Assembly: GCA_014905825.1 (NCBI GenBank)
Contig: JACGCN010000049.1
Span: 248,001-312,000, forward strand
Direction: 5' to 3'
DNA length: 64,000 nucleotides
DNA from: Lyophyllum atratum
Taxonomy: Eukaryota; Basidiomycota; Agaricomycetes; Agaricales; Lyophyllaceae
Under the pieces are notes generated by a model. The model ran no database searches, was not told where the DNA came from, and saw nothing but the letters and a program-made list of their open reading frames with translations. Shown piece by piece: positions 48,234 through 59,198 of the stretch (position 1 is its first letter; each line of letters starts with the position of its first letter). Position numbers and translations under genes: made by a program.

Positions 48234-51200
48234 TCAAACCTCCAAATCCTCCACATCCTCCTCCCCCCCCTTGCCCAAATCCAACTTCCTCTTCCTCCCC
48301 GGCATATACGTCCCATCCCCATACCCCACCCCCGCCTTCTTCCTCAACGCATCCAAGTCCTGCTCCGCCTCCTCCGCCCACTCGAGCACCAGATGCCGCC
48401 CGAGCAAATGCGTGTGTCTGAGCGCGGCATACGCGTTCTCCGCCTCGGCCCGTGACACGAAGTCGAGGAAGGCGAAGCCCCGTGTGCGCGAGTCGAATTT
48501 TTTGGGGAGGCGGACTGATTTGAGGTGTCCATGGGATCTGGGGGTACCAAATTATCAGTATGGGAAAGGCAAGAAGGATGGAAGGAAGGAAGCACATACC
48601 CAAACAACGCCTGAACATCCTTCTTCGTAGCCTCGAACGGCACATTCTTCACAATCATCTTCGTCGTCCTGCTCCCCCCCTTCCCCCCCTCCCTTCCCCT
48701 TCTCCCTCCCCTCCTCCGCCCCCCTTCCCGCAAACTTCACATGCAGCGCATGCCCATCCAACACGAACCCCTGCATCCCACTCAGTGCCTTCCTTGCCGC
48801 CTCCGCGTCCTTGAACCCCACGAACCCGTACCCCATACTGAGTCGGGGCCCCTCGGGTCGCTTGGGGTCGGGCTTGGTCTGCACACGTGCAAAGGAGAAG
48901 GCGGGGAGGTGCCGGAACATCTTCGTCAGGCGCTCCTGCGTCGTCGAGAACGCTAGGTTCTTCACATACAGCGTCGCACCCCCCGTTATATCCTGCTCTT
49001 TCCCCGCATCCCGGTCGTCCCCATTTTCCACAGCAGCACCAGCAGCAGCATCGTCGTCCACCCCCATCTCCTGCTCCGCGATCCTGACGCCGCGGAGTGC
49101 GGACCCCTCGGGAAGCCTATACGTCGACGGCCCCGGCACGACTCCCTCCTCAAACATCCCCAGTGGTCCCTTCTCCAGATAAATCACAGAATTGCCCAAC
49201 CTCCTATACGCCACACCCTTCCACGCCCCCCTCGCCTCCTCCGCCCCCGCAAACTCCACCACCGCCATCGTCCCCGCCGGCGGCACAAGCACCCTCACCA
49301 GCGCCCCATGCGGCTCGAACAGCTCCCGGATGGTCTCGGACGAGGTCCCGTACGGGATGTTCTTAACGAGGATGATGGTGTCGGAGCGGGCGCGGGAGGA
49401 GAAGGACGTGAGAGAGACGCCTTGGGAGGTTAGGTAGGCTTGGGTTTCTTGGATGATGTGGGTTTCGGCGAGGGCGAGTTTTACGGCGGCGTTGTCCCCG
49501 CTTTCGGGGTTGAGGATGGAGGCTTTGTCGATGTTGAGGCGGTCTGCGACTGAGGAGGCTACGGCGTCGCTCTGCGTAGAAATCCGAAGGTAAATATCGA
49601 GACATGGGGATTGAGGGGGAGAGACGAACGTTCATGTAGAGCATGCTCCAATTAAACTCCTGCCCGGCCGTAGCCTTCCGCTTCGCGTGCTTATCCTCCT
49701 TGACGCTCTTCTTCCGCCCCTCTGCCTCCTCGATCTGGGCTTTGCCCTTCCGGTCCACGGCAGCGAGGATATGGATGAGCCGCCCCTGGAAGGACTTGCG
49801 GTCGAGGGCTTCGTACGCTGCGAGGGCTTGTGAGGCTTGGGCAAAGGTGACGTAGGCGACGCCTTTGGGCTGCTTTGTCGTTAAGTCGATGGGTATATGC
49901 ACCTATTCGGAAGGAGACACAGATACGTCAGTAAGGTTCGAGTAAAGGGAGGAAGGAAGAAAGGAGATCAGAAATTGTTTCTACTATCGGTATTCCTGAA
50001 GGATCAGCATCCCCGAAGGTCTGATGTCCCTATGCATTTTTTCATCACCTCGATGAAAAGGAGACATAAATTACCTATAGGAAAAAAGAACGAGGTATCA
50101 GTATGAGTTTCGTTCTATAACAGCAACAGAAGAAAGGAAAGATCAGAGATTTTTCTACTATCGGATTCCAAGAGGATCAGCATCCCCGAAGGTCTGATGT
50201 CCCTATGCAAGTTTTTCATCTTTTCGCCCAAAGAGCATGTGTTTGGTGTAGTGAAAGACGGTTCTTACCTGAAAAACAGATGGGTGGTTAGCAAACAGCA
50301 TAAGCACAATGCGGAGGGGACGAAGAAGAGGGAAAGAGGCTCAGTATCTACTATCATGGATTCCTGAAGGATCAACATTCGCTGGTAGGCGTCTGATGTC
50401 CCTATTTAGGTTGTCATCACAGCCAACAACCTCGTCATGCGAGGAGATGAAGAGAGGGGGAGGGAGGAAGGCTTACCTGAGATATTTCGCCAAAGGGCTT
50501 GAAGAGCTCGAGGAGATCGGTGTCCGTGCATGAGAATGCCAGATTGCGCACGAATAGACGTGCAGTCTGCAAGATTGTCTCGACGGTCGGGTCTTTCGGA
50601 GCTTCAGGTTCCGCAGGCTGTTGTTCCTTTGCCTGGCAAAGAACGTTTCAATATTTGTGCTTCGGACGAAGATAGCTTTAGCACCAACCGGAAGCGCCTG
50701 TTCTGGCCCCTCCTCATCGTCAGACTGCTCAAACGCTTTCTCTACCACATCCGCCGCCTTCGACATGCGCTGCTTCATCCAATCCAGGTCAGAGATGGTC
50801 TCATCGCGCGTCTCCGTGTTGGTATGGTCGGCCATGGGTACGTCGTCAGCGACTTGCGGTTCGGCCACCGTGATGATAGTCGGGTCGGGCTGAGCTTCGT
50901 TAGCCCACGTTGGGCCCTTTTTCGTTCGGTTCTGCATTACTTTCATGTATTCATCGAGCTGAGAGTTGGACTCTGCTGGTGCCGATTTTTCAGCGGCCTT
51001 GGACTTGGGGAGTTTGTTGGAGACGGCATCGTCGTCGCCGGGGGATGGACCCAGCCGAGGTCGTTTATTCGGGCGTGGCTGAGGCGCATCCTTCGCACCC
51101 TAGATGCATGTTCAATGAGACATAGAGCAAGGACTGATAAGAAAGGAGACGAACCTCAATGACGTTCACGCTGATTCTCGTCGAATCAATAAATGTCCGA

Positions 51201-51400
51201 TCAAAATACTCCTTCGCAGCCAACGCCTCCTTCTCAGTCTTATATCCAACAAACCCAAACCGGCGTGAAGTGCCGTCCTGCTTCAACGCGACCTTGAAAT
51301 CAGTCAACGTCCCACCCGGACCGCCTTTCTGCTCAAAATGCTCGCGCAGCCTCGCCGGCGTCGCATACGCCGGCAAGTTCTTGATTATAAGCCGCGACAT
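48234..51400 (-). CDS. MRD1: Multiple RNA-binding domain protein 1 (five RRMs)
   Basis: Nucleolar pre-rRNA-binding factor needed for early 18S rRNA processing in yeast (RBM19 in animals). The start MSRLIIKNLPAYATPARLRE opens RRM1 (with RRFGFVGYKTE). A charged linker follows (KRPRLGPSPGDDDA, ISDLDWMKQRM). RRM2 is LFVRNLAFSC...GVAYVTFAQ, RRM3 IILVKNIPYGTSS, RRM4 LYVKNLAFSTTQ...GYGFVGFKDAE and RRM5 MIVKNVPFEATKKD...GFAFLDFVSRAE. The C-terminus is RKRKLDLGKGGEEDVEDLEV. Order and number match fungal Mrd1. The intron inside RRM2, between GEISQ and VHIPIDL, spans 49903-50476 and is really three abutting introns with one snoRNA each. The gene shares a 224-bp divergent promoter with prefoldin subunit 3. 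Confidence 0.92.
49964..50053 (-). ncRNA. box C/D snoRNA C, in the third abutting MRD1 intron
   Basis: Box C is GTGATGA (50042-50048) and box D is CTGA (49968-49971). The D' guide region GCATAGGGACATCAGACC is identical to copy B. GATAGTAG is separated from box D by about nine bases. B and C resemble each other more than either resembles A, suggesting two rounds of duplication. Confidence 0.75.
50073..50076 (-). other. abutting splice sites AG|GT (zero-length exon), second junction
   Basis: The minus strand reads TTTTTTCCTATAG|GTAATTTATG. It separates intron B from intron C (49903-50074, 172 nt), which ends CCGAATAG before the exon GTGCATATA. Confidence 0.75.
50139..50227 (-). ncRNA. box C/D snoRNA B, in the second abutting MRD1 intron
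   Basis: Same family as the one at 50337. Box C is AAGATGA (50216-50222, one base off consensus) and box D is CTGA (50143-50146). It keeps GCATAGGGACATCAGACC and GATGCTGATCC, shared exactly with copy C. The GATAGTAG segment is present but lies about ten bases from box D, so only the D' guide is likely to be active. Confidence 0.7.
50267..50270 (-). other. abutting splice sites AG|GT (zero-length exon), first junction
   Basis: The minus strand reads CTGTTTTTCAG|GTAAGAAC. A full polypyrimidine 3' splice site is followed at once by a full 5' splice site. It separates intron A (50269-50476, 208 nt) from intron B (50075-50268, 194 nt). Confidence 0.8.
50337..50425 (-). ncRNA. box C/D snoRNA A, in the first of three abutting MRD1 introns
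   Basis: The minus strand has box C GTGATGA (50414-50420) and box D CTGA (50341-50344), with a GGC/GCC terminal stem just outside. Internal AATAGGGACA is followed by D'-like CAGA, and GATAGTAGATA directly precedes box D. From memory of yeast 25S rRNA, ATAGGGACA and GATAGTAGATA are complementary to neighbouring parts of UGUCCCUAUCUACUAUC. The five-nucleotide rule from the D'-like box would place a methyl group at the C equivalent to yeast C2337. Box, stem and position in the intron are seen; the target is inferred. Confidence 0.75.
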
Positions 51401-51624
51401 AATGAAGCTCGTCTAAGTAATTGTCAATGTCAGCCGCGAACCCACGAAGGAAGAGATAGAATTACCACAGACCTTGAGAGAAAAGCTCCAGTCGTCGAAA
51501 AAATAAAGATTTTTATAACAACACTGATCCCTCCAATCGAACTCCGCCACGGCCATCTCCGCGTCCTCTCCATCTCTTGGTGAAACACCACATCGACCAA
51601 ATTGAAATTGTGGAACACGTCGAT
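51401..51624. promoter_or_regulatory. divergent promoter of MRD1 and prefoldin subunit 3
   Basis: Only 224 bases separate the two start codons. An A-rich block (GAAAAAATAAAGATTTTTATA) lies near the middle. A possible 5' UTR intron of MRD1 (GTAATTCTAT...ATTACTTAG) lies just before its ATG. Joint control of a ribosome-assembly gene and a chaperone gene is plausible but not shown. Confidence 0.5.
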
Positions 51625-52516
51625 ATGGCCTCCAACACCGTCTTCTCCACCGAAAAGAACCCCCGCGGCATCCCCAAAGCCCCCTTCGTCGTAAGCCCCC
51701 TCCCCCCGCGCGTCCAACGGCTTCCCCGGCTAACGATCACGATCTACAGGCGAACGTCGAAGAGTACCTCGGCGGCCCCGACGCCGAAGTCGAAGGCACG
51801 CTCAAAAACTTCCAGGATGCCCTAGCGTACGCTCCACCCCTCCCCTCCCCCGCCCCACTCCCTGCGCTGAAGCTAAAGTATTAAATCGAAAGGGTAGCAA
51901 GTACCGCTATATGGATGGCAATCTGACGCAACGGCGGCAGAGCCTGGAGGAGAAGATCCCTGATATCAAGAAGACGCTGGATATGGTCGAGTTCCTCCAT
52001 GAGCGGCGGGTGAGTGGCTTGCTCGTTTTTGGGTCGCGTTTTTCGTGATTGATGGATTGGGGGCGTGTTAGGAAGGCAAAGGAAAGGCAGCGGAGGGTGA
52101 GGACGATCTAGACGACTTGGAGGACGAAGAAGGCTCTGCGAAGCTACTTAAGACGACGTTCGAGCTCAACGACACCCTCTTCGCCGAAGCAGAGCTCGAA
52201 GAGACAGACACAGTCTACCTATGGCTCGGCGTACGTCCCCCTCCTCCCATACCTCCTCCTCCCCCTAATGTATTCCCACTCAAAGGCAAACGTAATGTTA
52301 TCATACAAAATACCCGTCGCGATCTCCCTCCTCAAGTCCAAACTCGACGCAGCCCAGACCAGTCTGGATAACACCATCGAGGACCTCGAGTTCCTGCGGG
52401 AGCAGCTGACGATAATGGAGGTCAACATGGCGAGGGTGTACAACTGGGACGTGAAGCGGAGACGGGAAAGGAGGGAGAGGGAAGAGGCGAAAAGTCCTGC
52501 TAAATCCAAGGACTGA
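51625..52516 (+). CDS. PAC10: Prefoldin subunit 3
   Basis: Alpha-type subunit of the hexameric prefoldin co-chaperone, which hands nascent actin and tubulin to the CCT chaperonin in the cytosol. Five exons: 51625-51690, 51750-51826, 51898-52009, 52072-52230, 52286-52516. The start MASNTVFSTEKNPRGIPKAP is typical. The body has two long coiled-coil arms (RYMDGNLTQRRQSLEEKIPD; DAAQTSLDNTIEDLEFLREQ) around the beta segment (LNDTLFAEAELEETDTVYLW). It ends with ITIMEVNMARVYNWDVK-type sequence and a basic tail. Length and order match VBP1/Pac10 proteins. An in-frame ATG 48 bases upstream exists, but the family starts at MASN. Confidence 0.92.
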
Positions 52517-52871
52517 TTGCGCATTTGATCTAATATATGCTCGATGTATGCCCAGGGCCATGAAACGATATTGGCCTGCTGATAAACAGCAGGCCAGCAG
52601 ACGACATACTCGATTAAATCCCAACTAAGTACTACTCGAGTCATGGGAGGTGATGGGGTGAAAGAAGAGGGAAAGAAGAATAGGTCATGATCATGATATG
52701 TATGGGCCACTCAAAGGTGACACGATGCCAAAAAGAAAAACAATGCCGATATGAGGTGGGGGAAAGGTACCGTGGAGATGGAAATGAGAATTGAAGTCTG
52801 TATGATCCATATGTAAGTAACGAGAAACCCCATCCCGCGTCTCCCCCACCCACCCAATCAACGACGACGCC
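52517..52871. other. intergenic, convergent 3' flanks
   Basis: About 355 bases between prefoldin subunit 3 and the alternative end of the Myb gene. No gene is seen. Confidence 0.5.
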
Positions 52872-52921
52872 TCACGAATGCGCCCCATCCCAACTCGCCC
52901 TCTTCCGCTTATTATCACTCC

Positions 52922-55919
52922 TCAACACCAAATCCTGCGGACACACCGCACTCTGCCCCCGATGATGACTCTGCGACCTTCCCAACCCCCCACCCCACCC
53001 CCACCCATCATACTCTTACTAGGCCCCACAACGCCACCCCCACCCATACCCAGGAACGACGCCACCCCATGCCTACTCCCACTCCCACCCCCATTCCCCG
53101 GGATATGCTGCCTCAAAGACGCCGGAATCCCCATCGACTTCAAGTTCACCCCCGCCCCCACCGAAGACGACGCAAGATCCAACGCCTGCTGCCCCTGCCC
53201 CACCCCCCTTCCAACGCCATGCTCCTCCTCCCCACCCGCCACGGGGTAATAATGCAGATCCAAGAACGACAAGTTCAAGTTATTCGACCCGTCCATCGGG
53301 CGCCATCCGTACGCGTCGTGCGATAGGGAGGGGAGGAGCATCTGTGTGGGGTAGGCCCGCACGGTCTGTGCCTGTGAGGTAGGCGAGACGGAGGAGGAGA
53401 CCTTGTTGTCGGGTTGCGTCGGTTGTGTTTGCATCGCGCCCGCCGAGGCCTGTTCCTGTCCTTGGCTCCGTCCCTGACCCTGACCCTGCCCGAAATACTG
53501 CGCCCGCGAAGACATATCCGGCTGCGACATCGCGTGCGGCTGCAGCGGCCTCGCAGGGGACAGCTGTGCCCTAGCCTCAGACGGCGGCACTGATATCGAG
53601 CGCCCATGCGCCGAATGGTACCCAGGGAAGGTCGTAGACTCGGAGGAGCGGCGCATGCCGCGTGAGCGGAGGAGGGGGGTACCGGGGGGCGTGGCGTGCA
53701 GCTCCAGGTCGTGGTCGTGGTCATGGTCATGGTCGTGTGCGGAGAGGTCGACGAGGTCGTCCAGGCTGAAGCGGTCTCCTGAGGAGGAAGCGGAGGAGGA
53801 GGAGTGGGGGTCTTGTGGGTCCGCCTTCTGTCCTCGCTGCCGCCGGAGCGGATGACAGTGGTCCTGCTCCATCTCTACCCCCAGCCCACCCGAGTCGTCG
53901 GCCATGCCAGCATCAGCACCACCCGTATCATCCAACGTAATCCCCGTCAGCTCGATCTCATCAATCCCCGGAAGCGCCAGCTGCATAGGATGTATCCCCG
54001 TCGACTGTGAGATCCCCGACAGCCCCAGCCCCGAGAACGCAAAGTCCGAGCCATAGCCCCCGCTACCACCACCACCACTCGAAGGAAGATAATGCTGCAT
54101 AGGATGCTGTGGCTGGTGCGTCCTCGCTCCGAATATAAGATCTCCCGCATAGTTCGAATGGTGCGTGAACCCCCTGAACCCGCTCGGCGGGAACATCTCA
54201 TCCGAGAACGTCGAATGCGAGTTGCCCACGCCCGCCTCCGAGGAGAAGTCGTTCGGCATGAGAGTCGGAAGCAGATCGTACCGGTCCAACACCCCGTGGT
54301 TGAGGTTGTGAAAGGAGAACGGCGAGGCCGGGGAAAGCGCGTCGCCTGGGTAGGGCGGGGAGGAAGGGTGAGCGCCCCCGCCGCCGCTCCCGGGGTCGAG
54401 CCGTGGGTTGGCAGAGAACCAATCTTGCGTGCCCCAGGCGGACTTGCCGATCATACCGCCGAGGTGGTCGCTGCGCCGATGAAGGGAGGGGGAGTGGGAG
54501 GCGCTCATGAGGTAGTCGGCTGAGAGGTGGGAGGACGTCGGGGAGCCCGCTGCAGTTGACCACGCATGTGTAGAGTGCGTGGGTGTATTGACGCCCGAGG
54601 ACCAGGTCTGCGACTGGCCGTCCATCTCGGTGGGGTAAAGTGAGGGTGGGCCGGGCATGAAGTCGGGGATTGCGAGGGGGTCGGAGAGTTGGTCGAAGGT
54701 GACCATTTCCATTTCGTCGTCGTCGGTGGAGAAGGATTCGGTGGAGAAGGGGAGGAACTTCTTGGACCGGGAGGAGGAGGTTGAGACGTTGTCGACGAAG
54801 ACGGGGGTATGGGGCGTTTTGAACACCGAGTCGCCGTCTTCCTCCCCGGCAGAACTTTCGTCGTCCTCTGAACATGCTGTACTCTGCGGGACACTCTTGG
54901 TTCCGCCTCGAAGTAGACCCTGGCTGGTGTGTGCTCGCCGCCTACTTCGTACAGGCCCAGTCGTGGACATCGCCAGCTGGTCATCAGTAGCGGCGCGTAC
55001 GGGGAGGGGTGGTCCATCTGCCAGCTGCTTTTTCTTTGACGCGTTGCGAGGCTTATACCCCGCTGCCTGATAAAGCTCGGGAAAGGCGTTCCTGAACCTG
55101 TCCCTCAAGTCTGTTGAGCGTCTTCCTTGTTCTCGGAAGACAGGGTCCTTGACGATAGTTGCCCAGATTGTGCCATGCTTCTCATACCCGGCTTTAAGCG
55201 CCCGATCCTCTTCCTCAGTGAACGGCCGGCGCTTCTTACTGCGCGTCTTTTCAAATAGTGATGAGCCATCAGGGAGGGTCGAGCGGACTTTGCTGGAGAG
55301 GTGTGTTCGGGCATTCGGGTAGTGTTCTTTGTATGCATCCGGGAAATATGTGCGGAAGCTGTTCCGTGTCAGCAGACAGCCAAAATATAAAAGATGGCCC
55401 GACGTACCGGTCTTTAAGATCCACGGGAGACCGATTGTCGAATTTCAGCGTAGGGTCGCTCAGTATAGTCTTCCAATTGCCCACTCCATGCTGTCATCAC
55501 GTTGAACAACGAGCCCTGGTGTGAAGAAAAGTAGGAGGACTCACGCGATTGCAGCCCGAGACCAGCATCTTGGTTTCCTCGTCCGACCATTTCTTCCGTT
55601 GTTTCTTCTCTTGAAAGGGCTCACAGTCCGCCCCCGTGGCGAGCTTCCTCATTTTCCCCCGCTTCTCCGGTACCAGCCCAGCCGCCTCGGTCTCCGGTAC
55701 GTGTGAATCGAGGCCTGTATCATCCCGGAAGTTCCACGCTTGAACCACGCGGGGCGAAGAGGGGAGTGCGAGGGAAACACGTCTTTGTTTGAGGGGTGAT
55801 GCCGCTGCGAACGACGAGGAAGAGGCGGGAAAGGGGGCTTTGAAGGAGAAGGTCGATGCAGACGGAACTTGCAGTGTGGTGTCGGTGGCCCCCCTGGCCT
55901 CGAGTGAACCAGGTGTCAT
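52922..55919 (-). CDS. double Myb/SANT DNA-binding protein (Teb1-like)
   Basis: Probable nuclear DNA-binding protein. After a Ser-rich start (MTPGSLEARG) come two adjacent Myb repeats: RKKWSDEETKMLVSGCNRHG, WKTILSD, RSPVDLKDRFRTYFPDAYKE; then KRRPFTEEEDRALKAGYEKH, WATIVKDP, RRSTDLRDRFRNAFPELYQA. VDLKDRFR and TDLRDRFR correspond to the telobox-like third helix. Tandem N-terminal Myb repeats of this kind occur in fission-yeast Teb1, which binds telomere-like repeats at histone promoters. The long C-terminal region is low complexity (Ser, Gly, Gln, His-Asp repeats). The open frame stops at 52922 with VRCVRRIWC, but another frame continues to a family-like tail ending at 52872, so the last ~30 residues are doubtful. 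Confidence 0.8.
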
Positions 55920-57493
55920 GTCTGACTACGGAACCGGCGTCGGTATCCGATAGAAAATGTGTGCAGAATGTCTGTGAATTTCGCAGGTGACCTCGGTGGC
56001 CAGCGAAGGTCGGAAATTAACGGCGAAGAGGTAGCAAAAGGTGCGCAATGCCGGAGCGTTTGTGAAGAGCTGAGAGTCAATCACAGCACTAGGTATGCTG
56101 CCCTCGACCACGTTGTCTCGGCGCCAATCTGGGGGCGCTCTGTGGCCGTGAATAGGGCTATGCTGCAAGACGAGCGAGAGAGGGATGGGCAAGGGGATGT
56201 GGGCACGTTGCAGACGCTCGTCGCTAATATGTCAGATATGCATGTCCCAATTAGGCAAACACGCGTTGTTGCATGCCACCTATGCCACCTTCCGATCACA
56301 CTATCACAACAAAATCCTCTACAAGTGCGCGCGGGGGCTCAACGGTACAGCGAACGATGGCGGCAGCTCACAGCAGCAGTTACGATCGTCGTCATTCTCA
56401 TTGGTAAATGATATGATATTCAGGATAAATGAAAAGAAGCGACATAGGAGATAACGGCGGAAAAAACGCCAACTCCTTCAGGCCTCAAGTCTTAAATTTA
56501 CAGGACATATAGTGTGACATAATTACCAGGCGGGGGATCTTCGGACAGCGTGGTCGTTCATAGCACGGGTTGACTTCCAGTTCTTATCGATAAGCGATCG
56601 ACTCATCTGCGTTCTCCGAAGTTCAGACACGAGTACAGCAAAGAGGCCTTCGAAGCGCCAGTTCGCATCTTGCGGAGACTGAAGAGGAAATGTTTCCGAC
56701 ACGCGACCAGGGTCGTCCAGCGGCTGTTAGGGAATCCATCTCTGTCCACTGTCGATGCTCAGTCAAGCGCGGAACAAGGAGCGCTCGACAGCTTGTTTAC
56801 GCTCCAGGGACAATCTTGCTAGCCGGAGGATCTGACGCAGGTTGCAGCCTTCTTTGAAAAGGTCACGGGTCCGGGGTTTCATCTTTAAGCTTGATCCCAT
56901 GAAGAGCCCATGCTCGGTCTCGGGCAGGTCGCTATGGATGAAGTCGATTCGATCTGGCTAATGTCAGGATGTACTCGGTACTCTCGGACCACCTTCATCC
57001 AGTGGCACGGTTCTGACGTCTAATGGCTGCCTCACGCGAGCGTCCGCCTCTGCAGCCTCTCGGAAAGCTGTGTTTCTCCAGGTGTGGGTGACAAAACTGT
57101 CGAATTGCCTAGCAATAGGAACAGATCAGGCAATAATACGGAGGGTTCCTCATGCATGGCACAACGGCAAACACGAATTGATCTTTTCAATCTTCCCTTG
57201 AGCGCCTTCCAAGGGGGTGAACCGAAAATTTAATCGCATGGAGCGGCGGCTTGAGTCAAGCCACTCGAGAGACAGCTTGACGTCTATCAGCCCAGGCATC
57301 TTCTGATGCCTGTGGATCTTCCGCTCGAATATTGAAGGCGACTGTAAGTGCCAAGGAATGACGAATTTGTTTCAACAATTACATACATACAGACCGTTCA
57401 TACAGCTGAGCCACAAGTCCATGATCGCGAAACAATAGTACAGGAATCCCAGATGAAGGGGCAAGAAGGAGAGCCAATTTCACGCCATGGAAA
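55920..57493. other. intergenic, no gene seen
   Basis: About 1.6 kb upstream of the Myb gene. Frames on both strands are short and overlapping with no motif. An AGGCATCTTCTGATGCCT perfect inverted repeat lies near 57296-57313. Confidence 0.45.
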
Positions 57494-58662
57494 TCATCTA
57501 CAATGCTCGTCAGGAATATCCCAGACGGCCCAATACCCCGAGAAAATACCCTGAAAAGCCTCGCTGTCAGCTTGCTTACTGAGATGAAAGGAGATTCGTA
57601 CCCAGTAGGGACAGGCCATCGGGCGCTCGTACGTCTGACCGTTGATCGTAAGAGGAGTAGTGAGGCGTAACGTCTCGGCGTTTTCGCCACCATGTACGCC
57701 GCCCAATTTCGCCTCAATTCTCTGCAAAAGGGTCAATAGATTTGTCGAGCATGTTGAACATGATTAGAAACGTACGCGGAATCCCGAGTTCGGAGCGGTG
57801 CACCCCTGAATTTTCGGATGGTGAGTGTCATACATAGGTGTACGATGAAGTGCGATTCAACCAACCTTCTGATTCACAACTTCCCAGAACGCAGCGCAAA
57901 CAGCTTCGTTGTCAGCCACCCAGCGACCATGTACGCTACCCCCCCAGCGCTGATCATCTCGGTCAGTCATGACAATACATCTCATCACGAAGGTAGACGC
58001 ACCGCCTGCTCGCAAGTGATCGGTTTCTGGTAAGTGATGCCGTTGATCGTTATGGGAGTGGCCTTGCAAGCCTCAACCCCGTCGAGCGACCCCGAGAGGT
58101 TCGCGAGCCGCGCAGTATATGTCTTGCGCCCATTCGCAATGCAATGCTCGTCGCCGGTGACATCAACCCAGTACAGCCGCGCCAGCTCCCGCTCCCGCCT
58201 CTCCCTCTCTACCTTCTCCTTCAATTCTTCCTCAAATCTATCGATCTTCCGTTTCCACTCTGCCTCCTCGCGTCTGAAGTCCTCGATGCGCTGTTCTCGC
58301 CTCCAAGTAAGCTGAGCCTCCTGTCTCTTGTACTCATCTATGGCCCGCTCATGCCTTTGGAAGAGTGCAGCATCCCGTCGTTCGTAGTCCTTGATTATCT
58401 GTTCACGCTTCTCGATGAGGTCGTGTTCCTCCTGATTATATTTCTTGATCCGAGCATCCCACTCCTGCCTGATACGACGGCGGACTCGGGGATCAGCGGG
58501 GTCTGCAGCCACCATGCGATCGACTAGAGCTCCCAGAAATCCACAGAGAGGACCAAGGAGAACAAGTGCGGCGATGATTAGGACCACTTTCGTGCTAGAA
58601 GACTCTTGACGTTTCTTGTCATACCCGTGACCACTACAACGCCTATTTAACTGTTTTTCCAA
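57494..58662 (-). CDS. membrane-anchored coiled-coil protein with duplicated Cys modules
   Basis: The N-terminus is basic (MEKQLNRRCSGHGYDKKRQ), followed by one hydrophobic segment at about residues 25-48 (VVLIIAALVLLGPLCGFLGA). A strongly charged, heptad-like region comes next (RREQRIEDFRREEAEWKRK; EELKEKVERERRERELARLY). Then come two related modules of about 50-60 residues: ARLANLSGSLDG..TPITINGITYQKPITC..HGRWVADNEAVC and AKLGGVHGGENA..TPLTINGQTYERPMAC..SGYWAVWDIPDEHC. Introns near 57995, 57867, 57760 and 57575 keep phase. I do not recognise the family. A decayed relative lies at 59199-59690. The topology suggests an anchored stalk with paired disulfide-stabilised heads. Confidence 0.75.
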
Positions 58663-59198
58663 CGTATGTTCTGAATGTGCATATACCTGGAGGTGTGACG
58701 AGGAGTTGATGCATTTTTACTGTCGTTGGGCAGGAGAGGTGTACGTTCCCTGAAAGCCGAAAAACCACATCAGGCATGAGGTTAAATCGAACGGACTGTT
58801 ACTTTACGTTGATCGATAGGAAGGGGCCGGTGATCTACAAGCCTTGCTCAGTTACCACAAGAAGATTATTTGGCGAACGCTACGCACTCCTCTCTTACCA
58901 TCGCTGCTGCGCTTTGGAGATGGAACTCGAAGGCGAAGCAAAGTCTCAGGTCACAAAGGGGGATGCTGTTTATAACCATTTTGACAGGGCGTCAAAAGAA
59001 CCACAGGGCGTGGTACAGCCCTGGCTGTAAGAGAACTTTGATTTCTTTTACCTAAAAGTATCATGCAAACGTCACCGACCGATCTTTGGCCTATTATGTG
59101 AAGACAGTCTTGTTTCGTGTAAAATTCTGAAACGCAAAGAGGTGTTTCATTAAGACGTCGCAGCAATGCTTGACAATTCCTTCGAGAGCACCCCACAT
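58663..59198. other. intergenic, no gene seen
   Basis: About 540 bases upstream of the coiled-coil gene. A short plus-strand frame near 58776-59030 has no recognisable motif. Confidence 0.4.

Noticed and set aside
57290..57320. AGGCATCTTCTGATGCCT inverted repeat as a terminator or snoRNA
   Set aside because: It is a short isolated palindrome without C/D or H/ACA boxes at the right spacing and without an adjacent gene end.
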